Source: Flavobacteriales bacterium
Lineage (GTDB): Bacteria; Bacteroidota; Bacteroidia; Flavobacteriales_F; PHOS-HE28
Direction of reading: 5' to 3'
Length of the DNA: 47,235 nucleotides
Assembly (NCBI GenBank): GCA_016710965.1
Contig: JADJTW010000034.1
Coordinates: 1-47,235 of the forward strand
Part shown: piece after piece, positions 32,071-42,000 of the stretch
Numbering within the stretch: the first letter of the stretch is position 1
Layout of the letters: each line of letters starts with the position of its first letter
The notes under the pieces: generated by a model
Databases searched by the model: none
Told to the model about the DNA's origin: nothing
What the model saw: only the letters and a program-made list of their open reading frames with translations
Made by a program: the position numbers and the translations under genes

Positions 32071-32712
32071 CTAGTGCCTTCTGCTGATGAGCAGCCCATC
32101 GCGCAACGGGAGCAGCAGGTTCTCCACGCGCGCGTCGGCTTTCACCTTGGTGGCGTATTGCGCCAATCCGCGAGTCTCGGCATCGTGTGCGGCTGGGTCG
32201 TCCAGGACCTTGCCATTCCAGAGCACGTTGTCGGCGATGATCAGCCCGCCGGGCCGCATGCGGTCCACCACCATGTCGAAGTAGTTCGGGTAGTTCTGCT
32301 TGTCGGCGTCGATGAAGACCAGGTCGAAGGTGCCTTCGATGCGCGGGATCACCTCCAATGCGGGTGCGAGGTGCTGGTGTACCCGGTCGTGGAAACCGGC
32401 TTTGCGCAGGTAGCGATCCACCAGCGGTGCCAGCGGTGTCTTGATGTCGATGGTGTGCAGTGAACCATCAGACGCCAGCCCCTCCGCCATGCACAATGCG
32501 CTGTAGCCGGTGAAGGTGCCGATATCCAACACCAGTTTCGGTGCGTGCAATTTGCTGATCAAACTGAGGAACCGCCCTTGCAGATGGCCGCTGAGCATCT
32601 GCGGCATATCGATGCTGGCGCGCGTCTCTTCCGCTAGCTCGCGCAAATACGCAGGCTCGGGCGTGGTGTGGAGTTCCGAATACTGTTCGAGATCAGGGGA
32701 GAGGAAGTGCAT
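32071..32712 (-). CDS. class I SAM-dependent O-methyltransferase
   Basis: A 213-residue cytoplasmic enzyme of the caffeoyl-CoA / catechol O-methyltransferase type. The start MHFLSPDLEQYSELHTTPEP followed by MLSGHLQGRFLSLISKL is typical. The SAM-binding motif is LVLDIGTFTGYSALCMAEGL, the metal-binding segment is DLVFIDADKQNYPNYFDMV, and GGLIIADNVLWNGKV follows. The reading frame is open into the kelch gene upstream, but only because of a frame change there. The natural start is ATG 32712, which overlaps the kelch gene's own TGA (in the other frame) in a TGATG arrangement. So it is normally a separate, coupled gene. The acceptor is unknown. Confidence 0.9.
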   Translation of the reverse strand: MHFLSPDLEQYSELHTTPEPAYLRELAEETRASIDMPQMLSGHLQGRFLSLISKLHAPKLVLDIGTFTGYSALCMAEGLASDGSLHTIDIKTPLAPLVDRYLRKAGFHDRVHQHLAPALEVIPRIEGTFDLVFIDADKQNYPNYFDMVVDRMRPGGLIIADNVLWNGKVLDDPAAHDAETRGLAQYATKVKADARVENLLLPLRDGLLISRRH

Positions 32713-33900
32713 CAGGGGAGTTTGATGAAGCGCGGCGGTCCGTTGGTAAGCGCTTTCTGCCAGCAATGTATATGCGCCCGCTGACAAGCCGCGAACATTG
32801 ATAGCACCTTTCGCGTTCGCCGGAACCCTCATGACGCACGCGCCCGCGCCATCGACGATGCTGATGGCAGCAGGGCGATCGCCTGTCACATGATACTGGA
32901 GGATGTCATGCGCGGGATTCGGGTACAAGGAGAGCTGTTCGAGATCCTGTGCATCCACGCTGAACGCGAAGATGTCCACGAACCAATCGTTGCATCGGAC
33001 CATGTTGGCATCCAGGCCGAGGCCATAGTTCAGGAAATTCCATCCGCCACCACAGCCTGATGCGGCCACTACGCCACCTCTGCGCCCCGACGGTAGTACA
33101 GCCTCCGCAACCTCCCATGATTGACCTGTGAGGTGCATGGCATCCGCGCGGAATGTGCCGTTATCCACAGCGCCAGCTATGTAGGTAAGGCCAGAAGTCC
33201 ATTGGGCCGCAGCGCCACCGTACCGTGCTTCGAGCAGCGATGGCAGCTGCGTCCAAGCATCGTTCAACTCATTGTATTGCCACACTTCGTCCAATGGCAT
33301 GTACGCCACATCTGCACCGCCTAGGACAATGCTGCCCCACATGACAGAAGCCATGCGATGGCGCCCAACGCCGGGGATGCTGGTCCGTTGCGACCACGTA
33401 TCGGTGCCGATGTCATACGCCCATAGTTCGCTCACGGCCGTACCGCCAGCAACGATGCCGCCGCAGATGTACAAGGTGCCACTGCCTAAGAAGGACGAGC
33501 AGGCATATCGGCCTTCTGCTGGCAACGAGGAGCGTTGCTCCCAACTCTGGGAGCTTGCGTCAAAGACCCAGAGTTCGGCCAAAGGTCCTGTTGCATCCAA
33601 TCCACCGAAGAGGTAGCCCTTGTCGTAGACAGACAGCGCTGTACTGTATTGACGCCCGCTCGCAGGCAGGGAAGGTGCGGGTTGCCAGCTCTGGTTCCAG
33701 TTGTCGAAGCGCCACCAGTCGTTCGTGAGTGACCAACCGACCTCCATGCCTGTGCCCACGTACACGTCGCATTCTATGCTGAAGGCGGCGGCGTCATCGC
33801 GCGGGGTGCCAGGAAAATCGGGCAAGGGCTGCCATTGCCATTGCGCAAAGGCCGATAGCCTGAGCATGGCCAGAGCGATCACCAGCAGGCGTGTAAGCAT
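32712..33900 (-). CDS. kelch-repeat T9SS-exported protein, frameshifted at its end
   Basis: About 395 residues. A signal peptide (VIALAMLRLSAFAQ) is followed by kelch blades, residues about 25-290: GYLFGGLDATGPLAELWVFD, LYICGGIVAGGTAVSELWAY and SIVLGGADVAYMPLDEVWQY. A T9SS sorting domain follows (QLSLYPNPAHDILQYHV, then GLSAGAYTLLAE). In the current frame the domain end is broken and runs into the methyltransferase. In the neighbouring frame it reads ALTNGPPRFIKLP and stops at 32712-32714, a textbook sorting-domain end. One extra T in TTT (32754-32756) would explain this. The protein should be a surface or secreted propeller. Its promoter box is at 33905-33912. Confidence 0.8.
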
Positions 33901-33904
33901 GCCC

Positions 33905-33912
33905 CGAAACTA
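33905..33912 (-). promoter_or_regulatory. -7 promoter box of the kelch gene
   Basis: The minus strand reads TAGTTTCG followed by GGGC and the ATG, the same spacing and almost the same bases as at 2076. It overlaps the gap to the preceding gene, so the kelch gene may be transcribed on its own. Confidence 0.5.
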
Positions 33913-33917
33913 CATGC

Positions 33918-35978
33918 TCAGGGCGCAGCCTGTGCGCGCAGTTCATCAACGCTCTTCGGATCCTCAATGGGAGTCACCTTCAGTACCACACGCGGGTCGC
34001 GCCTGTTGAGCGGGGCTACGTCGGCGCGCGCGATGCGGCCTTCGGCATCCACGAGGAAGAGCGACTTCATCCTCCCCGGTGAAACGAGGAAGTTGTCGCC
34101 CGTGCCCTTGCCGCTGCCCCAATAGGTGATCACGGAGTTCTCGTTGTTGAGCACCGCGAAGCCGTTCACCCATGGCCACGGCTTGCCTTCGGCATCCACA
34201 GCGGCGGCCAGCACGTTCTGCTGGTCCTGCATTTTCATGATCCGGTCGATGTTGAACACACCGAAGTCCTGCAGCCCAAAGGATGTTTGTACGGCTTCCA
34301 GGTCGCGCGCCTGGTTGGCGTTCAAGTTCCACATGATCGGCCGGCGCGTGCTGGCGTATTCGCGCCAAGGGTCAAGTTCCATAGGGCGCTCCAGGCTGTC
34401 CATGGCGGTGCGCGCTTTCTTCCATGCCGTGAGTGGCATGTTCAGGTGCTCCCGGTTGTAGCGTGCCACATTGCGCGCCACATCACGATCGAATCGCAGG
34501 GTGCGCTTGGCGAGCTGCTTATCGTAGAGGACGAGGGCCCGATCCCAACGAGCTGAGCGCATCGGCTTGCTGCGGTCCCATTTGGCACTCACGGGAAGTT
34601 CCAGCCAGTCGCCGTTCTCCTTGAGCCGTATTACGCCATCGTTGCCACCGGGGGCCATGCTCAGGCCAATGTCCTGGAAGTAGTGCCGTTTACCGTACAG
34701 CCGCTTGAAGACCGCGCGCGGTTCCGGGCCGGTGTACTCCCACACGGTACGGTAAGGCAAACGGCGCCATTCGGGGAACTGTTCATCATCTCGTCCGCGG
34801 AATTCGATGGCGAAAAGGACGTGGTCGGGATCGTAGATGCCTTTATAGCCCACCACATGTATCTCCGGCACGCGCGCCACAGGCTTGAAACGGTTGCGCT
34901 GTTTCACCCATGAACCGCCGGGTGTTGCAGTGTCGCAAGAGGTGAGGTGGCAGTAACGCCCGCTGCTGCGTCGATCGGCGAAGCGGACGGAGTCGGGGCG
35001 CTTTTCGGCTTCCAGTTGCCACAACTTGGTCCAGTACAATGCTGTAGCCTCGGTAGCGGGTGACGGGACCTGCGCAGGCCATGCGGCGGCAGTCGTCAGT
35101 GTTCCGCCTTGCACCCAGGTGCCGGTGGTGGGGTCGAGTTCCCAGCCGACGAATGCCGGATCGAGCGCGGGTGCCTGCGGTTGTTGCAAGGTGATGCTTG
35201 CGCCCGGAGCCAGCCCCAAGGGTTCGCCGTTGAGCGATGCGTAGAGCTCGTACATGCCAGCGGTCTCCATGTGCTGCGTGCCGGCGTCGGTGCGTATGTG
35301 CATGGGAATGCCGCTGGCGATGATCTCGTAAGGATCCGTGAAGCCGCGATAGCTCAGGTCTACATGTGCGTTCACCGGTGTGCCATCGGCGTTGACGATC
35401 GCACCTGCTGGAATCCGCACGCGTACGCCGTCGCTCATCGTCAGATCGATCGCCTCGGCGGCGTTCACGCGGTAATGCTCCTTCGGTTTGTCGATCGTGG
35501 GCAGCAGCGGTACCACTCTCGGATGAGCGTTAGGGCGTGCGGGTAGCTCTGCGGTCACCGGGTATTCGAGATGCACATCCACACGTCTGTTGAGGGCGTG
35601 GTCGATCTCATCGGACCCCAGGGCCACTGGTTGTTTTTCGCCGGACCACCCAACACGAACGGGCTTTCCTTCAAGACAGGTCGATCGCAGGGCGTTGCTC
35701 ACGGCTTCAGCGCGGCGCTCGCTCAGCGCTTCGTTATAGGCGAACGTGCCGCGCACATCGGTGTGGCCGATGAGCGTGATCGCCGCTACCCGCGCGATGT
35801 CCGTGCGATCGCAAAGCGCGTGCAGCGCCGCTTCGTCCGCTTTGTCGATGGTGGCGGACGCAACCTGGAAATGGAGTGTGAGTTTCCCGGAACTCCCGTG
35901 GATCACAGGACCGGGGGTCTGCGCGGCGAGGCCTGTGGCCATCACCAGCGCCAACGACAGGGTCAATGAACGAACCAT
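33918..35978 (-). CDS. exported protein with N-terminal OmpA domain
   Basis: A 686-residue exported protein (signal SLTLSLALVMATGLAAQTPG). Unusually the OmpA domain is at the N-terminus, residues about 30-140: LTLHFQVASATIDKADEAAL, ITLIGHTDVRGTFAYNEALS and ALNRRVDVHLEYPV. Next, residues about 190-290 look like a ZU5-like or carboxypeptidase-regulatory beta domain (VRVRIPAGAIVNADGTPVNA, HVDLSYRGFTDPYEIIASGI). The remaining 390 residues are of unknown fold with many aromatic residues. ATG 35978 is chosen for the signal peptide. It probably binds peptidoglycan and carries a large outer or periplasmic domain. It is 17 bp upstream of the kelch gene on the same strand. Confidence 0.75.
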   Translation of the reverse strand: MVRSLTLSLALVMATGLAAQTPGPVIHGSSGKLTLHFQVASATIDKADEAALHALCDRTDIARVAAITLIGHTDVRGTFAYNEALSERRAEAVSNALRSTCLEGKPVRVGWSGEKQPVALGSDEIDHALNRRVDVHLEYPVTAELPARPNAHPRVVPLLPTIDKPKEHYRVNAAEAIDLTMSDGVRVRIPAGAIVNADGTPVNAHVDLSYRGFTDPYEIIASGIPMHIRTDAGTQHMETAGMYELYASLNGEPLGLAPGASITLQQPQAPALDPAFVGWELDPTTGTWVQGGTLTTAAAWPAQVPSPATEATALYWTKLWQLEAEKRPDSVRFADRRSSGRYCHLTSCDTATPGGSWVKQRNRFKPVARVPEIHVVGYKGIYDPDHVLFAIEFRGRDDEQFPEWRRLPYRTVWEYTGPEPRAVFKRLYGKRHYFQDIGLSMAPGGNDGVIRLKENGDWLELPVSAKWDRSKPMRSARWDRALVLYDKQLAKRTLRFDRDVARNVARYNREHLNMPLTAWKKARTAMDSLERPMELDPWREYASTRRPIMWNLNANQARDLEAVQTSFGLQDFGVFNIDRIMKMQDQQNVLAAAVDAEGKPWPWVNGFAVLNNENSVITYWGSGKGTGDNFLVSPGRMKSLFLVDAEGRIARADVAPLNRRDPRVVLKVTPIEDPKSVDELRAQAAP

Positions 35979-36078
35979 GACGTAGGATTTGGTAGGATGT
36001 TTACAAGACGCGATCGCCGGGCGATCATTGTGCCACAACACGGCATGTTGACAATGCGAACCACCTTTGCCCGTAACC

Positions 36079-37191
36079 ATGATGCTCGCGATCCTCCTCT
36101 TCATTCTGGTATCCCCGGTGCTTTTCATGCTCGTCTACTTCCGCATGGCGGCGCGCATCGGCAGTAACCCGACTGGAGACCGGCTGAAGCGCATCCAGGC
36201 GCTTACGAACTACCGTGATGGCAAACTGCACAACGCCGTTCCCACGAACATGAACATGCCGTTCACCACTATGCTGAAGGTGATATGGACGATGGTGAAG
36301 GGAGAGAAGGGCCGCGAGCCGGAGAAGCCCATCCCTGTGGTCCCTTTCGACCGCGCAGCATGGGAAGCCTTGCCGGAGAAGGAGGTTGCCATCTGCTGGC
36401 TAGGACATTCGTGCGTCCTCATCAAACTTGACGGGGTCACCTTCCTCACTGATCCTGTCTTCGGTGAGCGGGCGAGCACCTTCACGTTCGCCGGGCCGAA
36501 GCACTTCCGCTACACCGATCGCATGACCGTGGAGCAATTGCCGCATATCGATGTCTTGTTGCTCTCGCACGATCACTATGACCATCTCTGCTATGAGACC
36601 ATTGTCGCACTTGTCGCCTCGGGAAAGATTGTGCGCACCGTTGCGGCACTCGGAGTGGGCGCGCACTTGGAGAAGTGGGGTATGCCTCCCGTTGCCATCA
36701 CCGAAGTGGAATGGTGGCAACAGGTCGATGCAGCAAACGTGAAGTTGACTTTCGCTCCTGCACGGCATTTCACCGGACGCAGCATGACCAACCGTTTCAG
36801 TACGCTGTGGGGATCCTTCGTACTGGAGGGGAGGAGCAAGCGCATCTTCTTTGGCGCCGACTCAGGCTATTCGCTAGCATTCAAGGATCTCGGCGAGCGC
36901 TTCGGTCGCTTCGATCTCGCGATGCTCGAGTGCGGTGCCTACAGCGAGCACTGGCCGGACATCCACATGTTCCCCGCGGAGACCGCAAAGGCTGCGGAGG
37001 ACCTGAACGCCGATGTGCTATTGCCGATCCACTGGGGCAAGTTCGCCTTGGGCCTGCACCCTTGGAAGGAGCCGATCGAGCGGATCACGAGGAAGGCGGA
37101 GGATGTGAAGCTGCCCTTGCTTACGCCGCGCATCGGGCGGATCATCACCAAGCTGGATCCATCTTCAAGCGAGCGTTGGTGGGCGGAATGA
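36079..37191 (+). CDS. MBL-fold metallohydrolase, NAPE-PLD/UlaG-like
   Basis: A 370-residue protein anchored by an N-terminal helix (MMLAILLFILVSPVLFMLVY). The metallo-beta-lactamase fold starts at about 105 (CWLGHSCVLIKLDGVTFLTD). The metal-binding motif SHDHYDHL is at about 165-172, with FAPARHFTGR, FFGADSGYS and LLPIHWGKFALGLHPW giving the remaining ligands. This arrangement matches N-acyl-phosphatidylethanolamine phospholipase D and UlaG-type hydrolases rather than beta-lactamases. Phospholipid or lactone hydrolysis is possible, but the substrate is not fixed by the sequence. CACCTTTG, a -7-like box, is nine bases before ATG 36079. It diverges from the OmpA gene and precedes the tetR operon. 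Confidence 0.85.
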   Translation: MMLAILLFILVSPVLFMLVYFRMAARIGSNPTGDRLKRIQALTNYRDGKLHNAVPTNMNMPFTTMLKVIWTMVKGEKGREPEKPIPVVPFDRAAWEALPEKEVAICWLGHSCVLIKLDGVTFLTDPVFGERASTFTFAGPKHFRYTDRMTVEQLPHIDVLLLSHDHYDHLCYETIVALVASGKIVRTVAALGVGAHLEKWGMPPVAITEVEWWQQVDAANVKLTFAPARHFTGRSMTNRFSTLWGSFVLEGRSKRIFFGADSGYSLAFKDLGERFGRFDLAMLECGAYSEHWPDIHMFPAETAKAAEDLNADVLLPIHWGKFALGLHPWKEPIERITRKAEDVKLPLLTPRIGRIITKLDPSSSERWWAE

Positions 37192-37254
37192 AGTGAGCGC
37201 GTTGCGTTCTGCACCAGGTCCTTTGCGGGGCCGACCTTGCGCTCATCACCCGGT

Positions 37255-37275
37255 TTAACCAATTGGTTAATATTG
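37255..37275 (+). promoter_or_regulatory. operator palindrome and -7 box of the tetR efflux operon
   Basis: TTAACCAATTGGTTAA (37255-37270) is a perfect 16-bp palindrome, the size expected for a TetR-family operator. Its last three bases are also the start of the -7 box TAATATTG (37268-37275), nine bases before the tetR ATG. A bound repressor would block RNA polymerase directly. Confidence 0.7.
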
Positions 37276-37284
37276 CGGCCCTTC

Positions 37285-37893
37285 ATGAACATCGTAGAGG
37301 AAGCCACCACCGAACAGCGCATCCTCCTCGCCGCACGCAAGGTCTTTTCCCAAAAGGGGATGGCCGGGGCGCGCATGCAGGAGGTGGCCGATGAGGCCGG
37401 CATCAACAAGGCCCTGCTGCATTATTACTTCCGAAGCAAACAACAATTGTTCGAGGGTGTTTTCAAGGACAGCTCCCAACGCCAGTTCGGGTGTATCTGG
37501 GATTCGCTCAAGCAATGCGATTCGCTCTTCCCGGCCATCGAGGCCTTCGTGTCGGCGTACATGGACAAGATGATCGAGGATCCCATGCTGCCCTTGTTCA
37601 TCGCCAATGAGATGAACCGCGACCCGGAGGGCCTGGCGGAGTTCATCGACCGGGGCAAGGAGAGCCGGGCCTGTTTTCTGCGCATGGTGGAGGAGGCCCG
37701 GGAGCGAGGTGAAATCATCGACATCGATCCACGGGAGCTGCTTGTGAACATGATGGCGCTGTGCGTCCATCCCTTCATCGCGCGACCCATGCTGAAGCAT
37801 ATCCACGGCATCACCGACGAGGCCTTCCGCCGCATGATCCAGAAGCGCCGCAAGAGCGTCCCCGAATTCATCATCCGATCCATCCGCGCATGA
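37285..37893 (+). CDS. TetR/AcrR-family repressor of the efflux operon
   Basis: A 202-residue repressor. The N-terminal helix-turn-helix (residues about 8-55) reads TTEQRILLAARKVFSQKGMA, GARMQEVADEAGINKALLHY and FRSKQQLFEGVF, the standard TetR pattern. The C-terminal ligand-binding domain is helical (SLFPAIEAFVSAYMDKMIED). ATG 37285 is preferred over one 48 bases upstream, which would lie before the operator. Its stop overlaps the adaptor gene start (ATGA), so it represses its own operon: efflux genes are induced when a ligand releases it from the adjacent palindrome. Confidence 0.92.
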   Translation: MNIVEEATTEQRILLAARKVFSQKGMAGARMQEVADEAGINKALLHYYFRSKQQLFEGVFKDSSQRQFGCIWDSLKQCDSLFPAIEAFVSAYMDKMIEDPMLPLFIANEMNRDPEGLAEFIDRGKESRACFLRMVEEARERGEIIDIDPRELLVNMMALCVHPFIARPMLKHIHGITDEAFRRMIQKRRKSVPEFIIRSIRA

Positions 37894-39014
37894 ATGACCT
37901 GTTGAAACGAAGGCTCACCGTGATCCTCGGACTCCTCTTCATCGTGGGGGGCATCGGCACGTGCAAGAAGCTGGCGGGCAGCAAGACACCACCACCGCTC
38001 AATGAGACGGTAGCTGGTGCGCGGGCCGTGCGCACCCTTACAGCACAGAACGGACCGGTGCGGCTGAGCATCCCCATCACTGGCCGCCTGCGTGCCACGG
38101 ACCGCATGCTCATCAACGCCGAAGTTGGAGGAACACTTCAGCGCACCGATAAGACCTTTCGCGAAGGGTTCGCTTTCCGCAAAGGCGAAGTGCTCTTGCG
38201 CATCGATGATGGCGAAGTGCGCGCGCAGCTCACCGCGCAGCAGAGCGCCTTCCTGCGCACGCTCGTGCAACTGATGCCGGATCTGCGCCTCGACCTGCCG
38301 GAAGCCGCCCCCAAGTGGGACGCCTACTTGAAGAGCGTTCCGGTGGAAGGACAACTCCCCACATTGCCAGCCATCGGTTCGGAGCAGGAGCGCAACTACC
38401 TCGCGGGGCGTAGTGTGCTGGACCAGTACTACGGGATCCGTGCTGTGTACGAGCGCATCGGCAAGTACGTGATCACCGCTCCCTTCGATGGGGTGGTGGC
38501 CAGTGCTTCCGTGGAACCGGGCACCATCGTCACACCGGGCACCCGTTTGGGCGAGTTCATCGCGCCGGGTCCGCTGGAACTGGAGACCGCGATCGGCGCC
38601 GGTGAATTATCGCTGGTACACGTGGGCGACACCCTACGCCTCAGCAGCATGGAAGGCCCAGGTAGCTGGGTCGGGCGCATCATCCGCACCGGCGAGAGCA
38701 TCGATGCCTCCACGCAGACAGTGAAGCTATTCGTGCTGGTGAACGGCAAGGACCTGCGCGACGGCCAATACCTCAGCGGCACCATCGAGGCCGGATCATT
38801 GAGCGATGCCGTGAGCGTGCCGCGCAGCGCATTGCTGGAGGACGGGTCGCTCTACACCGTGCAGGATTCGGTGCTGAAGAAGGCGAAGGTGGACGTGCTG
38901 CACCAAGGCGTGGAGCAGGCCGTGGTGCGTGGGTTGGTGAACGGCCAGGTGGTCGTCACGGATCGCTTGAGCGGCGCCTTTGAAGGTCTGCGCGTAGCCC
39001 CGGTGAAGCCATGA
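37890..39014 (+). CDS. RND efflux periplasmic adaptor (membrane fusion protein)
   Basis: A 374-residue adaptor joining the inner-membrane RND pump to the TolC channel. An N-terminal membrane anchor (RRLTVILGLLFIVGGIGTC) is followed by the barrel-sandwich half motif RLSIPITGRLRATDRMLINA, EVGGTLQRTDKTFREGFAFR. A helical hairpin region follows (residues about 120-190), then YVITAPFDGVVASASVEPGT, the second lipoyl half. A beta-barrel and membrane-proximal domain complete the fold (GPGSWVGRIIRTGESIDAST, QYLSGTIEAG). The hairpin is short compared with AcrA. It overlaps tetR by 4 bp and the pump gene by 4 bp. Confidence 0.93.
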   Translation: MNDLLKRRLTVILGLLFIVGGIGTCKKLAGSKTPPPLNETVAGARAVRTLTAQNGPVRLSIPITGRLRATDRMLINAEVGGTLQRTDKTFREGFAFRKGEVLLRIDDGEVRAQLTAQQSAFLRTLVQLMPDLRLDLPEAAPKWDAYLKSVPVEGQLPTLPAIGSEQERNYLAGRSVLDQYYGIRAVYERIGKYVITAPFDGVVASASVEPGTIVTPGTRLGEFIAPGPLELETAIGAGELSLVHVGDTLRLSSMEGPGSWVGRIIRTGESIDASTQTVKLFVLVNGKDLRDGQYLSGTIEAGSLSDAVSVPRSALLEDGSLYTVQDSVLKKAKVDVLHQGVEQAVVRGLVNGQVVVTDRLSGAFEGLRVAPVKP

Positions 39015-42000
39015 AGGGCCTCACCGCATACTTCATCAAGTACTCCGTGGCGGTGGACACCATCATGGTGCTCATCTTCATCTTCGGCTTCTTCGGCTGG
39101 AAGGCCACGCGCAGTTCGCTCTTCCCCGAAGCGGAGAGCCGCGTGATCCAAGTGCAGATCATCTTCCCTGGGGCCGCGCCGGAGGAAGTGGAGGAGGGCG
39201 TGGTGCTGCGCATCGAGGACGACGTGAAGGGCGTCACCGGCGTGGAGCGCATCAGCAGTGTGAGCCAGGAGAACGGGGGCCTCATCACGATCGACGTGAT
39301 CAAGGGTTATGACACCGATGCGGTGCTACAGGACGTGAAGAACGCCGTGGACCGCATCCCCTCGCTGCCCGAGGGAATGGAACCCATCCGCACCTTCAAG
39401 CTGGAGAACGTCCGACCCGCCGTGACCTTCGCGCTCAGTGGCGAAGGGCTCGACCTGAAGGCGTTGAAGACCGAGGCCCGTCGGGTTGAGCAGGATCTCC
39501 GCAGCATCGAGGGCCTGAGCAAAGTGGAGATCACCGGCTTTCCGGCGGAAGAGATCGAAGTGGCCTTCCGCGAGGACGACCTGCGGGCCAACAACCTCAG
39601 CTTTTCTCAGGCCGCAGCGGCGGTGCGCGGCGCGAACCTCGACCTCACCGGTGGCAAGATCAAGACCGTGGATGAGGAACTCTTGATACGCGTGCGCGAC
39701 AAACGCATGGAAGCGGAAGGGTTGCGCAATACCGTGGTGCGTGCCGGTGCCGATGGCCGTGTGTTGCGATTGCGAGATGTGGCCGACGTACGTGATGCCT
39801 GGGCCGATGACCCTGCTCGCAACTACGTGAACGGACAGCCCAGCGTGGTGATCAACGTGAGCAGCACCGTAAGCGAGGACATCCTGTTCATCGCCAAGAG
39901 CACATTGAAGTACATGGACGACTTCAACGCGCGCAGCAGCACGGTGAAGGCCACATTGATCCTCGATGCGACCACCGTCCTGAGACAACGCATCGACATG
40001 CTGCTCACGAATGGGATCCAAGGCTTCTTCCTGGTAATCCTGGTGCTCACGCTCTTCCTCAATTGGCGGCTGGCATTCTGGGTCGCGCTGAGCATCCCGG
40101 TGGCCTTCGCGGGCATGTTCATCCTTGCACCCGGCTTCATCACCATCAACGTCATGAGCCTCTTCGGGATGATCCTCGTGGTGGGCATCCTCGTGGACGA
40201 CGGCATCGTGATCACCGAGAGCATCTATCAGGAGTATGAACGCGGTTTGAAACCGATCGAAGCCGCTTTTGTCGGCATCCGCAAAGTGCTCCCCGCTGTG
40301 ATCAGCTCCGTGCTCACCACCGTTGCGGCCTTCAGCACCTTCTTCTTCATCGAAGGTCGACTGGGCGATTTCGCACCAGCGCTGGCCTTCGTCACCATCG
40401 CCACGCTGCTGTTCTCGCTCATCGAGGCGGCCTTCATCCTGCCCGCGCACGTGGCCCACTCCAGGGGCTTGAGCCGGGAGAAGAAGAACCGGTTGGAGGC
40501 CTACATGGACGGCGTGATGGCCAACCTGCGCGACAAGCGTTACGGTCCGTTCTTCGATCGCATCATGCGCAACAAGATGCTCACGGTTGGCATCGCATTC
40601 TTCCTGCTGGCCATCACCATCGGATCGGTCGGGGCCGGGACCATACGCACCACCTTTTTCCCGGTGATCGAGCGCGATGACGTGGGCGTGGAACTGGAGA
40701 TGGTGGCCGGTACGCGGGAGACCATCGTGTTCAACGAGCTGCAACGCATCGAGAAAGTAGTATGGGCGCTCAACGACAGTATGAGCCGGGGCCGCGAGGA
40801 CAGCCTCGACGTGGTACTGAAGGTGCAGACGATCCTCGGCCCACGCGCCGAAGCGGGCAGGCTGAACATCATCCTGCTTGCAGGCGAACAGCGCGGCTTC
40901 AAGGCCGAAGAGCTCACGAACCGCCTGCGCGAGCGGGTAGGGGCGATCCCCGGCGTGGCCAACCTCACCTTCGGGCTCACCACCCCATTCGGCAAGCCCA
41001 TTTCACTTTCGCTGCGCAGCAACAACCTCGCGGAACTCAACACCGCCAAGGGTGAATTGCGTGCAGAACTGCAGAAGCTCTCCACGCTACGCGATGTGGT
41101 GGATACCGATCGGCCCGGCAACCGGGAAGTGATGCTGCAGCTGAAGGAGAAGGCGCAGTTGCTCGGGTTGACGATGCAGGACATCGTGGGCCAGGTGCGT
41201 GCGGGCTTCTTCGGCCTGGAGACCCAGCGCGTGCAGCGCGGTGAGGATGAGGTGAAGATCTGGGTGCGCTATGCCGCAGGTGAACGGGCGTCACTGCGTG
41301 ATCTGGAGGACATGCGCATACGCACCAGCGATGGAAGGCAGTTCCCGCTGAGCGAGCTGGCCGCATACCGGATCGAACGGGGCATCCGCGCGATCAATCA
41401 CCTGAATGGGAAGCGTGAGGTGCGCGTGGAAGCCGACCTCGCCAACAGTTCGCTCAGCGCCACCGATGCGCAGACGGTTGTGGCTTCGGACATCATGCGG
41501 CCGTTGTTGGCAAGGCATCATGGCCTCAGCTACAGCTTCGAGGGGCAGGGCGAGCAGAGCCGTAAAGTGGGCGGAAGCGCTGCCCGCATCATGCCCATCA
41601 CGCTCATCATCATGTTCGCCATGATCGTGATCACCCTGCGCAGCTTCTGGCAGATGCTCATCGTGCTGCTGTGCATCCCGCTCGGCTTCATCGGCATCGG
41701 CTGGGGGCACTGGATACACGGCGTGCAGATCAGCCTCTTCAGCTTCTTCGGTGCCATCGCCCTTATCGGGATCATGGTCAATGACTCATTGGTCCTGCTC
41801 AGCACCTTCAACGCGAACATGAAAGAGGGGATGCGGTTCCATGAAGCGCTGCGTGCAGCGGCACTGTCCCGCCTACGCCCGATCCTGCTCACCTCGCTCA
41901 CCACCGTGGCCGGTCTGCTCCCCATCACCCTCAACAAGAGCTTCCAGGCGCAGTTCCTCATCCCAATGGCCGTCACCGTTGCCTACGGATTGGCCATCGC

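Noticed and set aside
32071..33900. A single 609-residue kelch-methyltransferase fusion protein
   Set aside because: A neighbouring frame gives a normal end for the first protein and a TGATG overlap; the fusion needs only a one-base error in TTT.
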